Shown piece by piece: positions 33,485-42,216 of a DNA stretch of 64,000 nt (position 1 is its first letter; each line of letters opens with the position of its first letter). The DNA lies in assembly GCF_002086815.1 (NCBI RefSeq), contig NZ_MVID01000022.1, positions 49,760 through 113,759 of the forward strand. Reading direction: 5' to 3'. The position numbers were made by a program, and so were the translations under genes. The DNA is from Mycolicibacterium parafortuitum. Lineage in GTDB: Bacteria; Actinomycetota; Actinomycetes; Mycobacteriales; Mycobacteriaceae. The notes below the pieces were generated by a model. The model was not told the DNA's origin. It searched no databases and was given only the letters and a program-made list of their open reading frames with translations.

Positions 33485-34333
33485 GTGGTTCAGATCGACG
33501 GACTGTTCCGCTATGACGACCGGCGCGTGGTCGTGACCGGCTGTGCGTCCGGCATCGGGGCAGCGCTCACGCGGCAGCTGGCAGAGCTCGGTGCCGAGGT
33601 GGTCGGCCTCGACCTTCAGGCTCGGCCGCAGGATTCCGGCGTCGCGGAGTTCCACACTCTCGATCTCGCCGACGAGGGGTCGGTCGAGGAGGCCGTCGCG
33701 GCCGTCGCGGGACCGGTCCACGCGCTGTTCAACGTCGCCGGGGTGTCCTCCGGCATCAAGAATCCGCTGCGGGTGGTCACCGTCAACTTCCTCGGCACCC
33801 GGCGGTTCACCGAGGCGATCACACCGCTGATGCCGCCGGGATCGGCGATCGCCAACGTGTCGTCGCTGGCGGCGTCCCAATACCTCGCCAACGCGCCGGT
33901 GACGCTCGGTCTGCTGGAGACCGAGTCCTTCGCCGACGGCATCCGGTGGTGCGAAGCCAATCCCGGCGCCCTGGCCGACGGGGGGTACCGGCTGTCGAAG
34001 GAGGCGATCATCCTCTACGGCATGCGGTACGTCGGGGCGTTGGGCGGCAAAGGAATCCGCATCAACTGCAGTGCTCCCGGGGTGACCGATACCCCGATTC
34101 TCGACCAACTCAGGAGCGCCTACGGGCAAGGCTTCCTGGATGCGTTCAGCAATCCGCTGGGCCGGCACGCCGACGCCGACGAACAGGCCAGTGTGCTCGC
34201 GTTCCTGAACAGTGCCGCGGCCCAACACATCACCGGACATGTGGTGTGGGTCGACGGCGGATCGGTCGCGGAACGGGTTTTCGGTGATCTGACCGATCGC
34301 GTGCAACAGCAACAAGCGAAGGATGCGACATGA
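33485..34333 (+). CDS. Short-chain dehydrogenase, 3-alpha-hydroxysteroid dehydrogenase/coniferyl alcohol dehydrogenase type
   Basis: A 282-residue SDR. The Gly motif is VTGCASGIGAALTRQL, and the middle reads FNVAGVSSGIKNPLRVVTVNFLGTRRFTEA. The active site has Ser in NVSSLAASQY and YRLSK. A 30-residue insertion lies between them. That insertion and the NVAG variant are typical of the 3-alpha-HSD/carbonyl reductase and coniferyl alcohol dehydrogenase subgroup. It probably oxidises a ring or benzylic alcohol. The stop is coupled to the next gene (ATGA). Confidence 0.8.
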   Translation: MVQIDGLFRYDDRRVVVTGCASGIGAALTRQLAELGAEVVGLDLQARPQDSGVAEFHTLDLADEGSVEEAVAAVAGPVHALFNVAGVSSGIKNPLRVVTVNFLGTRRFTEAITPLMPPGSAIANVSSLAASQYLANAPVTLGLLETESFADGIRWCEANPGALADGGYRLSKEAIILYGMRYVGALGGKGIRINCSAPGVTDTPILDQLRSAYGQGFLDAFSNPLGRHADADEQASVLAFLNSAAAQHITGHVVWVDGGSVAERVFGDLTDRVQQQQAKDAT

Positions 34334-35328
34334 CCGGCACCATGAGCGACTTCCGCAAAGCCGCCGACGAGGTACGCAACTGGGGACGCTGGGGTGACGA
34401 CGACGAACTCGGCACCCTGAACTTCATCACCCCCGACAAGGTGCGCGAGGCCGCCGGCCTGGTGAAGAAGGGCAGCGTCATCTCGCTCGGCGGCGACTTC
34501 AGCGCAGGGGGGCCGCAGGGCGCGTTCAAGTTCCGGCAGAACCCCGTGCACGTGATGACCGTCGACGGCGGCGATGCGTCCACCCTGGTGGAGTACGGAC
34601 CCCAGTGGCTGCGCAACGCGGTGGCCGCGGACATGAGCGCGTTCTTCGCCGACAACCCTTTCCGGTTCAACGACGACCTCATCGTGATGCCGCTGCAGGC
34701 GGCCACGCAGTGGGATGCGATGTCGCACGTGTACTACGAGGACAAGCTGTACAACGGTTTCCCGGCCGATTCGGTGACCAGCTTCGGGGCGTTCCACCTC
34801 GGCATCGAAAAGGTGGACAGCAAGGGGATCACGTCACGCGGCGTGCTCCTCGACGTCGTCGCCCACCGCGGCGAGGACACCTTCTGCCGGCCGGGAACCC
34901 CGATCACCGCCGACGAACTCGACGAGATCGCCGCGAAGCAGAACGTCGAGATCGGTTCCGGCGACATCGTCGTCGTGCACACCGGTTGGTGGACGCGCTT
35001 CCTGGAGACCGGCGACGGTGGTGAGGCCGGGTCCGGTCTGCACTGGACGTGCGCGTCCTGGCTGCATCACCGCGAAGTGGCCGCAGTCGCGTCCGACAAC
35101 CTGATGGTCGAGGATCCCGATCCTGGCAACGGCGTCGAGGGCACGTTCCTGCCGATGCACATGCTGTGCCTGCGCGACATGGGCCTGATGCTCGGCGAGT
35201 ACTGGGACCTCGGCCCGCTGGCCGCCGACTGTGCCGCCGACGGCGTCTACGAATTCCAGCTCGTCGCGCCGCCGTTGAAGGTGGTCGGCGCGGTCGGTGC
35301 CCCGGTCAGCCCCATCGCGATCAAATGA
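34330..35328 (+). CDS. Putative cyclase / kynurenine formamidase-like hydrolase
   Basis: A 332-residue PF04199-type protein. The N-terminus is NWGRWGDDDELGTLNFITPDKV, a hallmark of actinobacterial cyclase family proteins. In true formamidases the metal site is HxGTHxDxxxH. Here it reads QAATQWDAMSHVYYEDKLYNG, keeping Gln-Trp-Asp and the last His but losing the first two His. A different or weaker metal site is thus expected. VVVHTGWWTRF lies in the second half. It may hydrolyse a lactone or amide of the pathway. The order of genes places it after the SDR. Confidence 0.75.
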   Translation: MTGTMSDFRKAADEVRNWGRWGDDDELGTLNFITPDKVREAAGLVKKGSVISLGGDFSAGGPQGAFKFRQNPVHVMTVDGGDASTLVEYGPQWLRNAVAADMSAFFADNPFRFNDDLIVMPLQAATQWDAMSHVYYEDKLYNGFPADSVTSFGAFHLGIEKVDSKGITSRGVLLDVVAHRGEDTFCRPGTPITADELDEIAAKQNVEIGSGDIVVVHTGWWTRFLETGDGGEAGSGLHWTCASWLHHREVAAVASDNLMVEDPDPGNGVEGTFLPMHMLCLRDMGLMLGEYWDLGPLAADCAADGVYEFQLVAPPLKVVGAVGAPVSPIAIK

Positions 35329-35927
35329 GTGCGGACATGACGACATCTCGCCGGCCGTTCGTCGTCGGACTCGGCGGAACCCTGCGGGCCAACTCCTCGA
35401 CGGAACGCGCGCTGCGCTACTGCCTGGCGGCGGTGGAGAAGCAGGGCGGCCGGACCCGGCTGTTCGCCGCCGAGGACCTCGACCTGCCGATGTACGCGCC
35501 GCACGAACTCGAACGCACCCCGCGGGCACTGAAACTGGTCACAACGCTGCGCGAGGCCGACGCCGTCGTGGTCGGCTCACCGGGCTATCACGGCGCGATC
35601 TCCGGCCTGGTGAAGAACGCCCTCGACTACATCGAGGACCTGCGGGAGGACCCGCGCGTCTACCTCGACAACACGCCCTGGGGATGCATCAGTTGCGCAT
35701 ACGGCTGGCAGGCGGCGGTCGGAACACTGACCCAGCTGCGCAGCATCGGACATGCGTTGCGCGCGTGGCCGACTCCGCTCGGCGTCGCGATCAACTCCGC
35801 CGATCCGATCTGGGCGCCCTCAGGTGAACTCGCGGACACCGAGCAGGCCAGATCCGTCGCCACCCAACTCGAGCTGCTGGCGAGCCAGGTACTGGCCTTC
35901 GCCCAGACCGCCAGGGAGACATCGTGA
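35325..35927 (+). CDS. NADPH-dependent FMN reductase
   Basis: A 200-residue flavodoxin-fold reductase. The FMN phosphate loop is GLGGTLRANSSTERAL, and a second flavin segment is VVGSPGYHGAISGLVKNALDYIEDL. It would supply reduced FMN to flavin-dependent oxygenases such as the nearby LLM protein. The start overlaps the cyclase-family stop (ATGA); a second ATG four codons later is possible. The C-terminus ends in a helix. No membrane or export signal is seen. Confidence 0.85.
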   Translation: MSADMTTSRRPFVVGLGGTLRANSSTERALRYCLAAVEKQGGRTRLFAAEDLDLPMYAPHELERTPRALKLVTTLREADAVVVGSPGYHGAISGLVKNALDYIEDLREDPRVYLDNTPWGCISCAYGWQAAVGTLTQLRSIGHALRAWPTPLGVAINSADPIWAPSGELADTEQARSVATQLELLASQVLAFAQTARETS

Positions 35928-35958
35928 CCGAGGGACACACGGGGCGAAGGTAGTGGCC

Positions 35959-36786
35959 ATGGGATTCGACGCCAAAACGGTGACGGTGGACGGTCTTGTC
36001 ACGAGCTATCTGGAGGCAGGACAAGGGGACCCGGTCGTGCTGCTGCACGGCGGCGAGTTCGGCGCCAGTGCACGGATCGGGTGGGAACACACCATCGCCG
36101 CGCTCGCACGGCGCCACCGTGTGCTCGCACCTGACATGCTCGGGTTCGGCGGGTCGGCCAAGGTCGTCGATTTCACCGACGGCCGCGGGATGCGGATCCG
36201 GCACATCGCGAGGTTCTGCGAGGTGCTCGGTGTGGAATCCGCGCATTTCGTCGGGAACTCGATGGGCGCGATCAACCTGCTGGTCGACGCCACGTCCGAC
36301 GCCCCGCTGCTGCCCGCCCGCAGCCTTGTGACGATCTGCGGTGGCGGGGAGATCCAGCGCAACGAACACGTCAGCGCCCTGTACGACTACGACGCCACCT
36401 TCGACGGCATGCGCCGCATCGTGGCCGCTCTGTTCGCCGACGACGCCTATCCCGACGACGGCCACTACGTGCGCCGCCGCTACGAATCCAGCATCGCGCC
36501 CGGGGCGTGGGAGTCGTTGGCCGCGGCCAGGTTCCGCAGGCCAGGTCTGGAGCCGCCCGCGACGCCGAGCAGCGCACGGGCCTACGAGCGCATCACGGTG
36601 CCGACCCTGGTGGTCGAGGGCGGCGCCGACAAGCTGTTGCCCACCGGCTGGGCCGCCGAGATCGCCGGGCAGATCGCGGGCGGGCGTTCGGTGGTGATCG
36701 ACGGTGCAGGGCACTGCCCACAGATCGAATGCCCGGAAGCCGTGAACGATCTGCTGTTGAACTTCTTCGAAGGGACCGCGAAATGA
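35959..36786 (+). CDS. Alpha/beta hydrolase
   Basis: A 275-residue hydrolase. The oxyanion strand is VVLLHGGEFGASARIGWEHT, the nucleophile elbow is FVGNSMGAIN, the acid is in VEGGADKLLPTGW, and the His is in DGAGHCPQIECPE. The ATG was chosen because GGGGCGAAGG lies eight bases upstream; a GTG two codons earlier sits too close to it. It resembles ring-cleavage product hydrolases as well as esterases. It is the second such gene in the operon after the MhpC-like one, so it may act on a different cleavage product. Confidence 0.8.
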   Translation: MGFDAKTVTVDGLVTSYLEAGQGDPVVLLHGGEFGASARIGWEHTIAALARRHRVLAPDMLGFGGSAKVVDFTDGRGMRIRHIARFCEVLGVESAHFVGNSMGAINLLVDATSDAPLLPARSLVTICGGGEIQRNEHVSALYDYDATFDGMRRIVAALFADDAYPDDGHYVRRRYESSIAPGAWESLAAARFRRPGLEPPATPSSARAYERITVPTLVVEGGADKLLPTGWAAEIAGQIAGGRSVVIDGAGHCPQIECPEAVNDLLLNFFEGTAK

Positions 36787-37616
36787 CCGAACTCACCGGC
36801 AAGGTCGCCGTCGTCACCGGCGGTGCATCGGGGATCGGACGCGGTATCGCGGCCCGGTTCGCCGCCGAGGGCGCCGAGGTGATGATCGCCGACGTGCGCG
36901 ACGACCTCGGGGAAGCGCTTGCCGCCGAGTTGAATTCGGCGGGCGGCAAGACCGTCTACCGGCATGTCGACGTCGCGGATCAGGCGCAGGTGGCCGAACT
37001 GGTGGACGCCGCCGTCGCGACGTTCGGCGCGCTGCACGTGATGGTGAACAATGCGGGCATCTCCAGCCCGCTGCGCAAAGGTCTGTTCTTCGAAGACTTC
37101 GAGGAGTTCGACCGGGTGATGCGGGTGAACCTGCTCGGTGTGATGGCCGGCACCCGCGACGCGGCACGTCACATGGCCGAGCACGGCGGCGGCTCGGTGA
37201 TCAACCTCGGGTCGATCGGCGGGATCCAGGCCGGCGGCGGCGTGTCCACCTACCGGGCCTCCAAGGCCGCGATCATCCACTTCACCAAGTGCGCGGCGAT
37301 CGAGCTCGCGCACTACGAGGTCCGTGTCAACTGCCTTGCGCCCGGCAATATCCCGACGCGGATCCTGGCGTCGTCGGCCACCGACGAGGACCGGGAACGG
37401 CTGGAACGATTCGAGACCCGGATCCGTCAGCAGATGCGTGACGACAGGCCACTCAAACGCGAGGGCACCGCCGACGACGTCGCCGAGGCGGCGCTGTACC
37501 TCGCCACCGACCGCTCGCGGTACGTGACCGGCACGGTCCTTCCGATCGACGGGGGAACCGTCGCGGGCAAGGTCATCGTTCGCAAACCCCGGGAAAGCGG
37601 CGACACGCAGCGGTGA
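36783..37616 (+). CDS. Short-chain dehydrogenase/reductase
   Basis: A 277-residue classical SDR. TGGASGIGRGIAARFA is the NAD(P) motif, with D at the end of beta-2 (IADVRDD), which favours NAD. NNAGISSPL and the active site INLGSIGGIQ with YRASK are intact. The C-terminal PIDGGTVAGK is standard, followed by a short basic tail. The ATG overlaps the hydrolase stop by four bases. The substrate is not evident. Confidence 0.85.
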   Translation: MTELTGKVAVVTGGASGIGRGIAARFAAEGAEVMIADVRDDLGEALAAELNSAGGKTVYRHVDVADQAQVAELVDAAVATFGALHVMVNNAGISSPLRKGLFFEDFEEFDRVMRVNLLGVMAGTRDAARHMAEHGGGSVINLGSIGGIQAGGGVSTYRASKAAIIHFTKCAAIELAHYEVRVNCLAPGNIPTRILASSATDEDRERLERFETRIRQQMRDDRPLKREGTADDVAEAALYLATDRSRYVTGTVLPIDGGTVAGKVIVRKPRESGDTQR

Positions 37617-37669
37617 CAGTTTTAAAGCAGTCGCTTGACTTACCCGGTGTGACGGGGTTCACTGTCCGT

Positions 37670-38323
37670 GTGACGACAGCGAGGACCGTCCGCGCCGACC
37701 GTGCCACCTCCACCCAGGAGGCGATCCTGAAGGCCGCGGAGCGGCTCTATGCCGAACACGGGGTGTATGCGGTCTCCAACCGACAGGTGAGTGAGGCGGC
37801 CGGACAGGGCAACAACGCCGCCGTCGGGTACCACTTCGGCACCAAGACCGACCTGGTGCGCGCGATCGAACAGAAGCACCGCTCCTCGATCGAACTGCTG
37901 TTGGAGCGGATGGTGGCCGACACCGGCGACTCGGCCGAACTGCGGGACTGGATCCGTTGTCTGGTCTGCTCGTTGACCGAACACCTCGCGCAGCTCGGCA
38001 ACCCGACCTGGTATGCCCGCTTCGCCGCGCAGGCCCTGGCCGATCCGGCGTACCAGAAGATCGTCGTCAAGGATGCGCTGGCGTCCCCGGCGCTGGTCCG
38101 CGTGGTCGACGGGATCACCCGCTGTCTGCCGGAGCTTCCGATGGCCGTCGTCGTCGAACGCAACATCATGGCCCGCAACCTGCTGGTGCACACCTGCGCC
38201 GATGTCGAGCGGGCGTTCGCCGACGGCGCCGCGCTGCCCCGGACCAACTGGGCCGCGGTCGGTTCCGGGCTGATCGACGCCATCGTCGGGCTGTGGCAGG
38301 CGCCCGTGACGGAGCTTCCCTGA
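37670..38323 (+). CDS. TetR/AcrR-family transcriptional regulator
   Basis: A 217-residue regulator inside the long (+) operon. The HTH covers about residues 10-55 with helix 3 at NNAAVGYHFGTKTDLV. I prefer the GTG giving VTTARTVRADRATSTQEAIL. A longer reading from a GTG at 37613 would overlap the SDR stop (GTGA) but adds 19 residues with no family match, and a TTGACT -35-like box lies between. It may thus have its own promoter. It is one of the TetR candidates for control of this region. Confidence 0.82.
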   Translation: MTTARTVRADRATSTQEAILKAAERLYAEHGVYAVSNRQVSEAAGQGNNAAVGYHFGTKTDLVRAIEQKHRSSIELLLERMVADTGDSAELRDWIRCLVCSLTEHLAQLGNPTWYARFAAQALADPAYQKIVVKDALASPALVRVVDGITRCLPELPMAVVVERNIMARNLLVHTCADVERAFADGAALPRTNWAAVGSGLIDAIVGLWQAPVTELP

Positions 38324-38338
38324 TATGGCTTCCCTGAC

Positions 38339-38533
38339 ATGAAGGTCACCGTCGACCAGGACAAGTGCGTCTCCTCCGGGCAATGCGTGCTCAACGCCAT
38401 GGAGGTTTTCGACCAGCGCGACGAGGACGGCGTCGTGGAACTGCTGAACCCCGAGCCCGGGCCCGATCAGGCCCAGCAGACCCGTAATGCCGCGGCCGCG
38501 TGCCCGGCCCTGGCGATCCAGATCGAGGAGTGA
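38339..38533 (+). CDS. 3Fe-4S ferredoxin for cytochrome P450
   Basis: A 64-residue ferredoxin. Ligands are C10, C16 and C55 (C-x5-C and a distal Cys-Pro), with Ser-Gly where a fourth Cys would be, which is the 3Fe-4S pattern of actinobacterial P450 partners. It starts four bases before the end-to-start gap of the P450 gene. The stop and the P450 ATG are separated by four bases, so it is almost certainly that enzyme's electron donor. Confidence 0.93.
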   Translation: MKVTVDQDKCVSSGQCVLNAMEVFDQRDEDGVVELLNPEPGPDQAQQTRNAAAACPALAIQIEE

Positions 38534-38537
38534 TTCC

Positions 38538-39758
38538 ATGACCGACACGCTCGTCTCGGCGATACCGGAGTACCCGATGGAGCGGGCCGCGGGCTGCCCG
38601 TTCGCGCCTCCTCGTCAGATGCTGGAGATGAACGAGACCAAACCTCTTTCGCGGGTGCGGATCTGGAATGGCAGCACCCCGTGGCTGATCACCGGCCACG
38701 AGGCCGCCCGCACGTTGTTCGCCGACCCCCGAGTGTCCGTCGACGACCGGCGCGACGGATTCCCGCACTGGAACGAGCACATGTTGGCCACCGTGGACAA
38801 GCGGCCGCGCTCGGTGTTCACCTCGGATGCCGAGGAGCACACCAGGTTCCGGCGGATGTTGTCCAAGCCGTTCACGTTCCGGCGTGTCGAGGCGTTGCGT
38901 CCGGTGATCCAGGACGTGACCAACGAGTGCATCGACGAGATCCTGGCCGGGCCGCAGCCCGCCGACATGGTCGCCAAACTCGCGCTGCCGGTCCCGACCC
39001 GCGTGATCAGCGACATGCTCGGTGTGCCGTATGAGGACCACGAGTTCTTCCAGGAGCACGCGAACGCCGGACTGGCCAGGTACGCGGCCGCCGATGCGAT
39101 GCAGAAGGGCGCGATGAGCCTGCATCAGTATCTGATCAACCTGGTCGAGGAGAAGCAGGCCAACCCGTCCGAGGACGCGGTGTCCGACCTCGCCGAGCGC
39201 GTGACCGCCGGCGAGATCAGTGTCAAGGAGGCCGCGCAGCTCGGCACCGGGCTGCTGATCGCCGGCCACGAGACCACGGCGAACATGATCGGAATCGGTA
39301 TCTGCGCCTTGCTGGAGAACCCCGAACAGGCGGCGCTGCTGCGGGATTCGGACGACCCGAAGTTCATCGCCAACGCGGTCGAAGAGCTGATGCGCTATCT
39401 GTCGATCATCCAGACCGGTCAGCGCCGCGTCGCGATCGAGGACATCGAGATCGCCGGCGAGACGATCAAGGCGGGGGAGGGCATCATCCTCGACCTGGCG
39501 CCGGCCAACTGGGATCCGGCGACCTACCCGGAGCCCGACAAACTCGACCTGACCCGCGATGCCGGCCAGCAGCTCGGCTTCGGCTACGGCAGGCACCAGT
39601 GCGTCGGCCAGCAGCTGGCCCGCGCCGAGCTGCAGATCGTGTTCCACACGCTGCTGCGCCGTATCCCGACCATGAAGCTTGCCATCCCGCTCGACGAGGT
39701 GCCGTTCAAGCACGACCGCCTCGCCTACGGCGTCTACGAACTCCCGGTGACCTGGTAA
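38538..39758 (+). CDS. Cytochrome P450 (ferredoxin-linked)
   Basis: A 406-residue soluble P450. The N-terminus has the CPFAPPRQM segment common in CYP105/107-like actinobacterial enzymes. The I-helix is LLIAGHETTANM, the ExxR motif is in EELMRYLS, and the haem loop is LGFGYGRHQCVGQQLA with C355 as the thiolate ligand. It should hydroxylate a hydrophobic substrate. The 3Fe-4S ferredoxin gene is directly upstream. A 40-base gap separates it from the following amidohydrolase, the largest gap after 38 kb in this operon. Confidence 0.93.
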   Translation: MTDTLVSAIPEYPMERAAGCPFAPPRQMLEMNETKPLSRVRIWNGSTPWLITGHEAARTLFADPRVSVDDRRDGFPHWNEHMLATVDKRPRSVFTSDAEEHTRFRRMLSKPFTFRRVEALRPVIQDVTNECIDEILAGPQPADMVAKLALPVPTRVISDMLGVPYEDHEFFQEHANAGLARYAAADAMQKGAMSLHQYLINLVEEKQANPSEDAVSDLAERVTAGEISVKEAAQLGTGLLIAGHETTANMIGIGICALLENPEQAALLRDSDDPKFIANAVEELMRYLSIIQTGQRRVAIEDIEIAGETIKAGEGIILDLAPANWDPATYPEPDKLDLTRDAGQQLGFGYGRHQCVGQQLARAELQIVFHTLLRRIPTMKLAIPLDEVPFKHDRLAYGVYELPVTW

Positions 39759-39798
39759 GCCCCAGACTTCAAGCACTACAGCCCGATTGGAGACCTGA

Positions 39799-40968
39799 AT
39801 GTCTACCGCAACCGCCACCCTGTATCCGCCCGAGGGCTTCGGCGCGCCCAAGAACCGGCAGGGCCATTCCACCGGTGGTGTCGTCGGCCTCCCCGAGGAC
39901 ACCGTGATCTTCTCGGCCGACAACCACATCTCGGTGGCCGACGACATCTTCTACGAGCGTTTCCCCGAGGAGCTCAAGGGCGCCGCGCCGCGAATCTGGT
40001 ACGAGGACGGCGCCTACATGGTCGGGATGAAGGGGAAGGCCTGGACCGGTGGCGATTTCGGCCGCGTGCTGATGCAGTACGACGACCTCGCAGGAGCCGC
40101 GTCCAACAACATCGAGGCCCGCATCCGGGAACTCAAGGAAGACGGTATCGACAAAGAGCTCGCGTTCCCCAATGCGGTCCTGGCGCTGTTTCACTACCCC
40201 GACAAAGCCCTGCGCGAACGGGTGTTCCGGATCTACAACGAGCACATCGCCGATCTGCAGGAGCGCTCCAACGGCCACTTCTACGGTGTCGGGCTGATCA
40301 ACTGGTGGGATCCGAAGGGAACCCGCAGCACCCTCGAAGAGTTGAAGGCCCTGGGGCTGCGGACCTTCCTGCTCCCGCTCAACCCGGGCAAAGACGACGA
40401 CGGCAACATCTACGACTACGGCAGCACCAGCATGGATGCGGTGTGGGACGAGATCGAGGCGGCCGGCATCCCGGTCAGCCACCACATCGGCGAGACCCCG
40501 CCGAAGACGCCCTGCCAGAACAACAGCGTCGTCGTCGGCATGATGGTCAACGTCGACTCGTTCCGGGAGCAGTTCGCCAAGTACGTGTTCTCGGGCATCC
40601 TGGACCGGCACCCGTCGCTGAAGATCGGCTGGTTCGAGGGCGGAATCGCGTGGGTGCCGACGGCGCTGCAAGACGCCGAGCACATGCTGGCGTCCTACCG
40701 GCACATGTTCAACCACGAACTTCAGCACGACGTCAATCACTACTGGTCCCACCACATGAGCGCGTCGTTCATGGTGGACCCGCTGGGTCTGCAGCTGATC
40801 GACCGCATCGGGGTCGAGAACGTGATGTGGTCGTCGGACTATCCGCACAACGAGAGCACGTTCGGTTACTCGGAGAAGTCGCTGGCTTCGGTGGTGGAAG
40901 CCGTCGGCCCGGAGGCGGCGGTGAAGATCGTGTCCACCAATGTGCAGAACTTCCTGGGGATCTCGTGA
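39799..40968 (+). CDS. Amidohydrolase-2 family metal-dependent hydrolase/decarboxylase
   Basis: A 389-residue TIM-barrel protein of the ACMSD-like PF04909 family. The first metal region reads FSADNHISVADD, so DxH in place of HxH. Later residues are VSHHIGETPP with His, WFEGGIAWVPTAL, and the conserved SSDYPHNES near the end. Members decarboxylate or hydrolyse aromatic or enol acids. Its stop overlaps the GTG of the M24 gene (GTGA). A second gene of this family begins at 63959. Confidence 0.83.
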   Translation: MSTATATLYPPEGFGAPKNRQGHSTGGVVGLPEDTVIFSADNHISVADDIFYERFPEELKGAAPRIWYEDGAYMVGMKGKAWTGGDFGRVLMQYDDLAGAASNNIEARIRELKEDGIDKELAFPNAVLALFHYPDKALRERVFRIYNEHIADLQERSNGHFYGVGLINWWDPKGTRSTLEELKALGLRTFLLPLNPGKDDDGNIYDYGSTSMDAVWDEIEAAGIPVSHHIGETPPKTPCQNNSVVVGMMVNVDSFREQFAKYVFSGILDRHPSLKIGWFEGGIAWVPTALQDAEHMLASYRHMFNHELQHDVNHYWSHHMSASFMVDPLGLQLIDRIGVENVMWSSDYPHNESTFGYSEKSLASVVEAVGPEAAVKIVSTNVQNFLGIS

Positions 40969-42206
40969 CAGCGACCCTGACAGCGGGCTCGGCCCTCCTC
41001 GACATCCCGGACGTTCCCGACCGGGCCCGGATGTACCGCGAATGCGGTGCGCGGCTGCGGACGTCGATGCGGGAGAAGGGCGTCGACGCCCTCGTCCTGC
41101 TCGGCAACGGCAACGTGGTCTACGCGACCGGTGCCAGCTGGCCGCTGCTGGACGCAGGGCTGTCCCACGTCGAGCGTCCGGTCGCCATCGTGCTGGCCGA
41201 CGACGAGCATCCGCACCTGTACATGCCGTTCCGCGAGGGCAGTGCGTTCGACACCGAGGTCCCCGATGATCACGTCCACGGCCCGCTGTACCTCGAATTC
41301 GACGAGGGGGTAGACCATTTCGCCACGGTGATGGCCGACCTCGTCCCGGCGGGCGCGACGGTGGCCGTCGACGAGTTGACCGGGGCCATGCGGCGCGCCG
41401 CGGGCCGGCTGTTCCCGTCCGGGCCGCCGTCGGACGCCGCCCAGGTGATCGGACCGGCGAAGCTCGTCAAGACCATCGACCAGATCGCCGGCGTCCGCCG
41501 GGCCTGCCGCATCACCGAGCAGGCGCTGCTCGACGTTCAGCCCGCGGTGGCCCCCGGCGTGAGCCAGATGGACCTCTCGGCGCGGTTCGTGCGGCGGGCG
41601 TTCGAACTCGGCGCGACGACGAACATGATCGAGGCGATCTGGCAGGTGATGCCGACGACGCGGAGCAGTGGTTCGGTGTGGACCACGACCGGTGACCTGG
41701 CGCTGCCGTTGCTGCCGACGGAGAAGCCACTGGACAAGGGTGACGTGTTGTGGACCGACATCAGCATCACCTATGAGGGGTACTGCTCCGACTGGGGCCG
41801 TACCTGGGTCGTGGGCCAGGACCCGACCCCCGAACAGAATGCGAACTTCGCGAAGTGGCGCGAAATCCTCGACGCGGTGCTGGCCGTAACGAAGGCCGGG
41901 GCCACCTCCGGGGATCTGGCGCGCGCGGCGATCGCCGCCAACGGCGGGAAGAAGCCGTGGCTGCCGCACTTCTACCTCGGTCACGGGATCGGCACCAACG
42001 CCGCCGAGATGCCGATGATCGGCACCGATCTCGGCGAGGAGTTCGACGACAACTTCGTGTTCCCGGCGAACATGCTGCTGGTGCTGGAGCCCGTCGTCTG
42101 GGAGGACGGCACCGGGGGCTACCGAAGCGAGGAGATCGTGGTCATCACCGAGGACGGTTACCAGTCCATCACCGACTACCCTTACGCCCCTTACGGACTG
42201 AGCTGA
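40965..42206 (+). CDS. M24-family metallopeptidase-like enzyme with intact metal site
   Basis: A 413-residue pita-bread fold protein like Xaa-Pro peptidases. An N-terminal creatinase-type domain covers about 1-165. The catalytic domain has all five metal ligands: D265 in TDIS, D276 in SDWGRT, H340 in GHGIGT, E375 in LEPV, and Glu at 389-390 in RSEE. It should thus be an active metalloenzyme that cleaves an amide or other C-N bond. It is followed by a degenerate paralogue ten bases downstream, which suggests a paired function. Confidence 0.85.
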   Translation: MTATLTAGSALLDIPDVPDRARMYRECGARLRTSMREKGVDALVLLGNGNVVYATGASWPLLDAGLSHVERPVAIVLADDEHPHLYMPFREGSAFDTEVPDDHVHGPLYLEFDEGVDHFATVMADLVPAGATVAVDELTGAMRRAAGRLFPSGPPSDAAQVIGPAKLVKTIDQIAGVRRACRITEQALLDVQPAVAPGVSQMDLSARFVRRAFELGATTNMIEAIWQVMPTTRSSGSVWTTTGDLALPLLPTEKPLDKGDVLWTDISITYEGYCSDWGRTWVVGQDPTPEQNANFAKWREILDAVLAVTKAGATSGDLARAAIAANGGKKPWLPHFYLGHGIGTNAAEMPMIGTDLGEEFDDNFVFPANMLLVLEPVVWEDGTGGYRSEEIVVITEDGYQSITDYPYAPYGLS

Positions 42207-42216
42207 GAACCGCGAC

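Noticed and set aside
32132..34315. Minus-strand open frame of 727 codons opposite the LLM and SDR genes
   Set aside because: No domain is visible and it runs across two well-supported genes and their junction.
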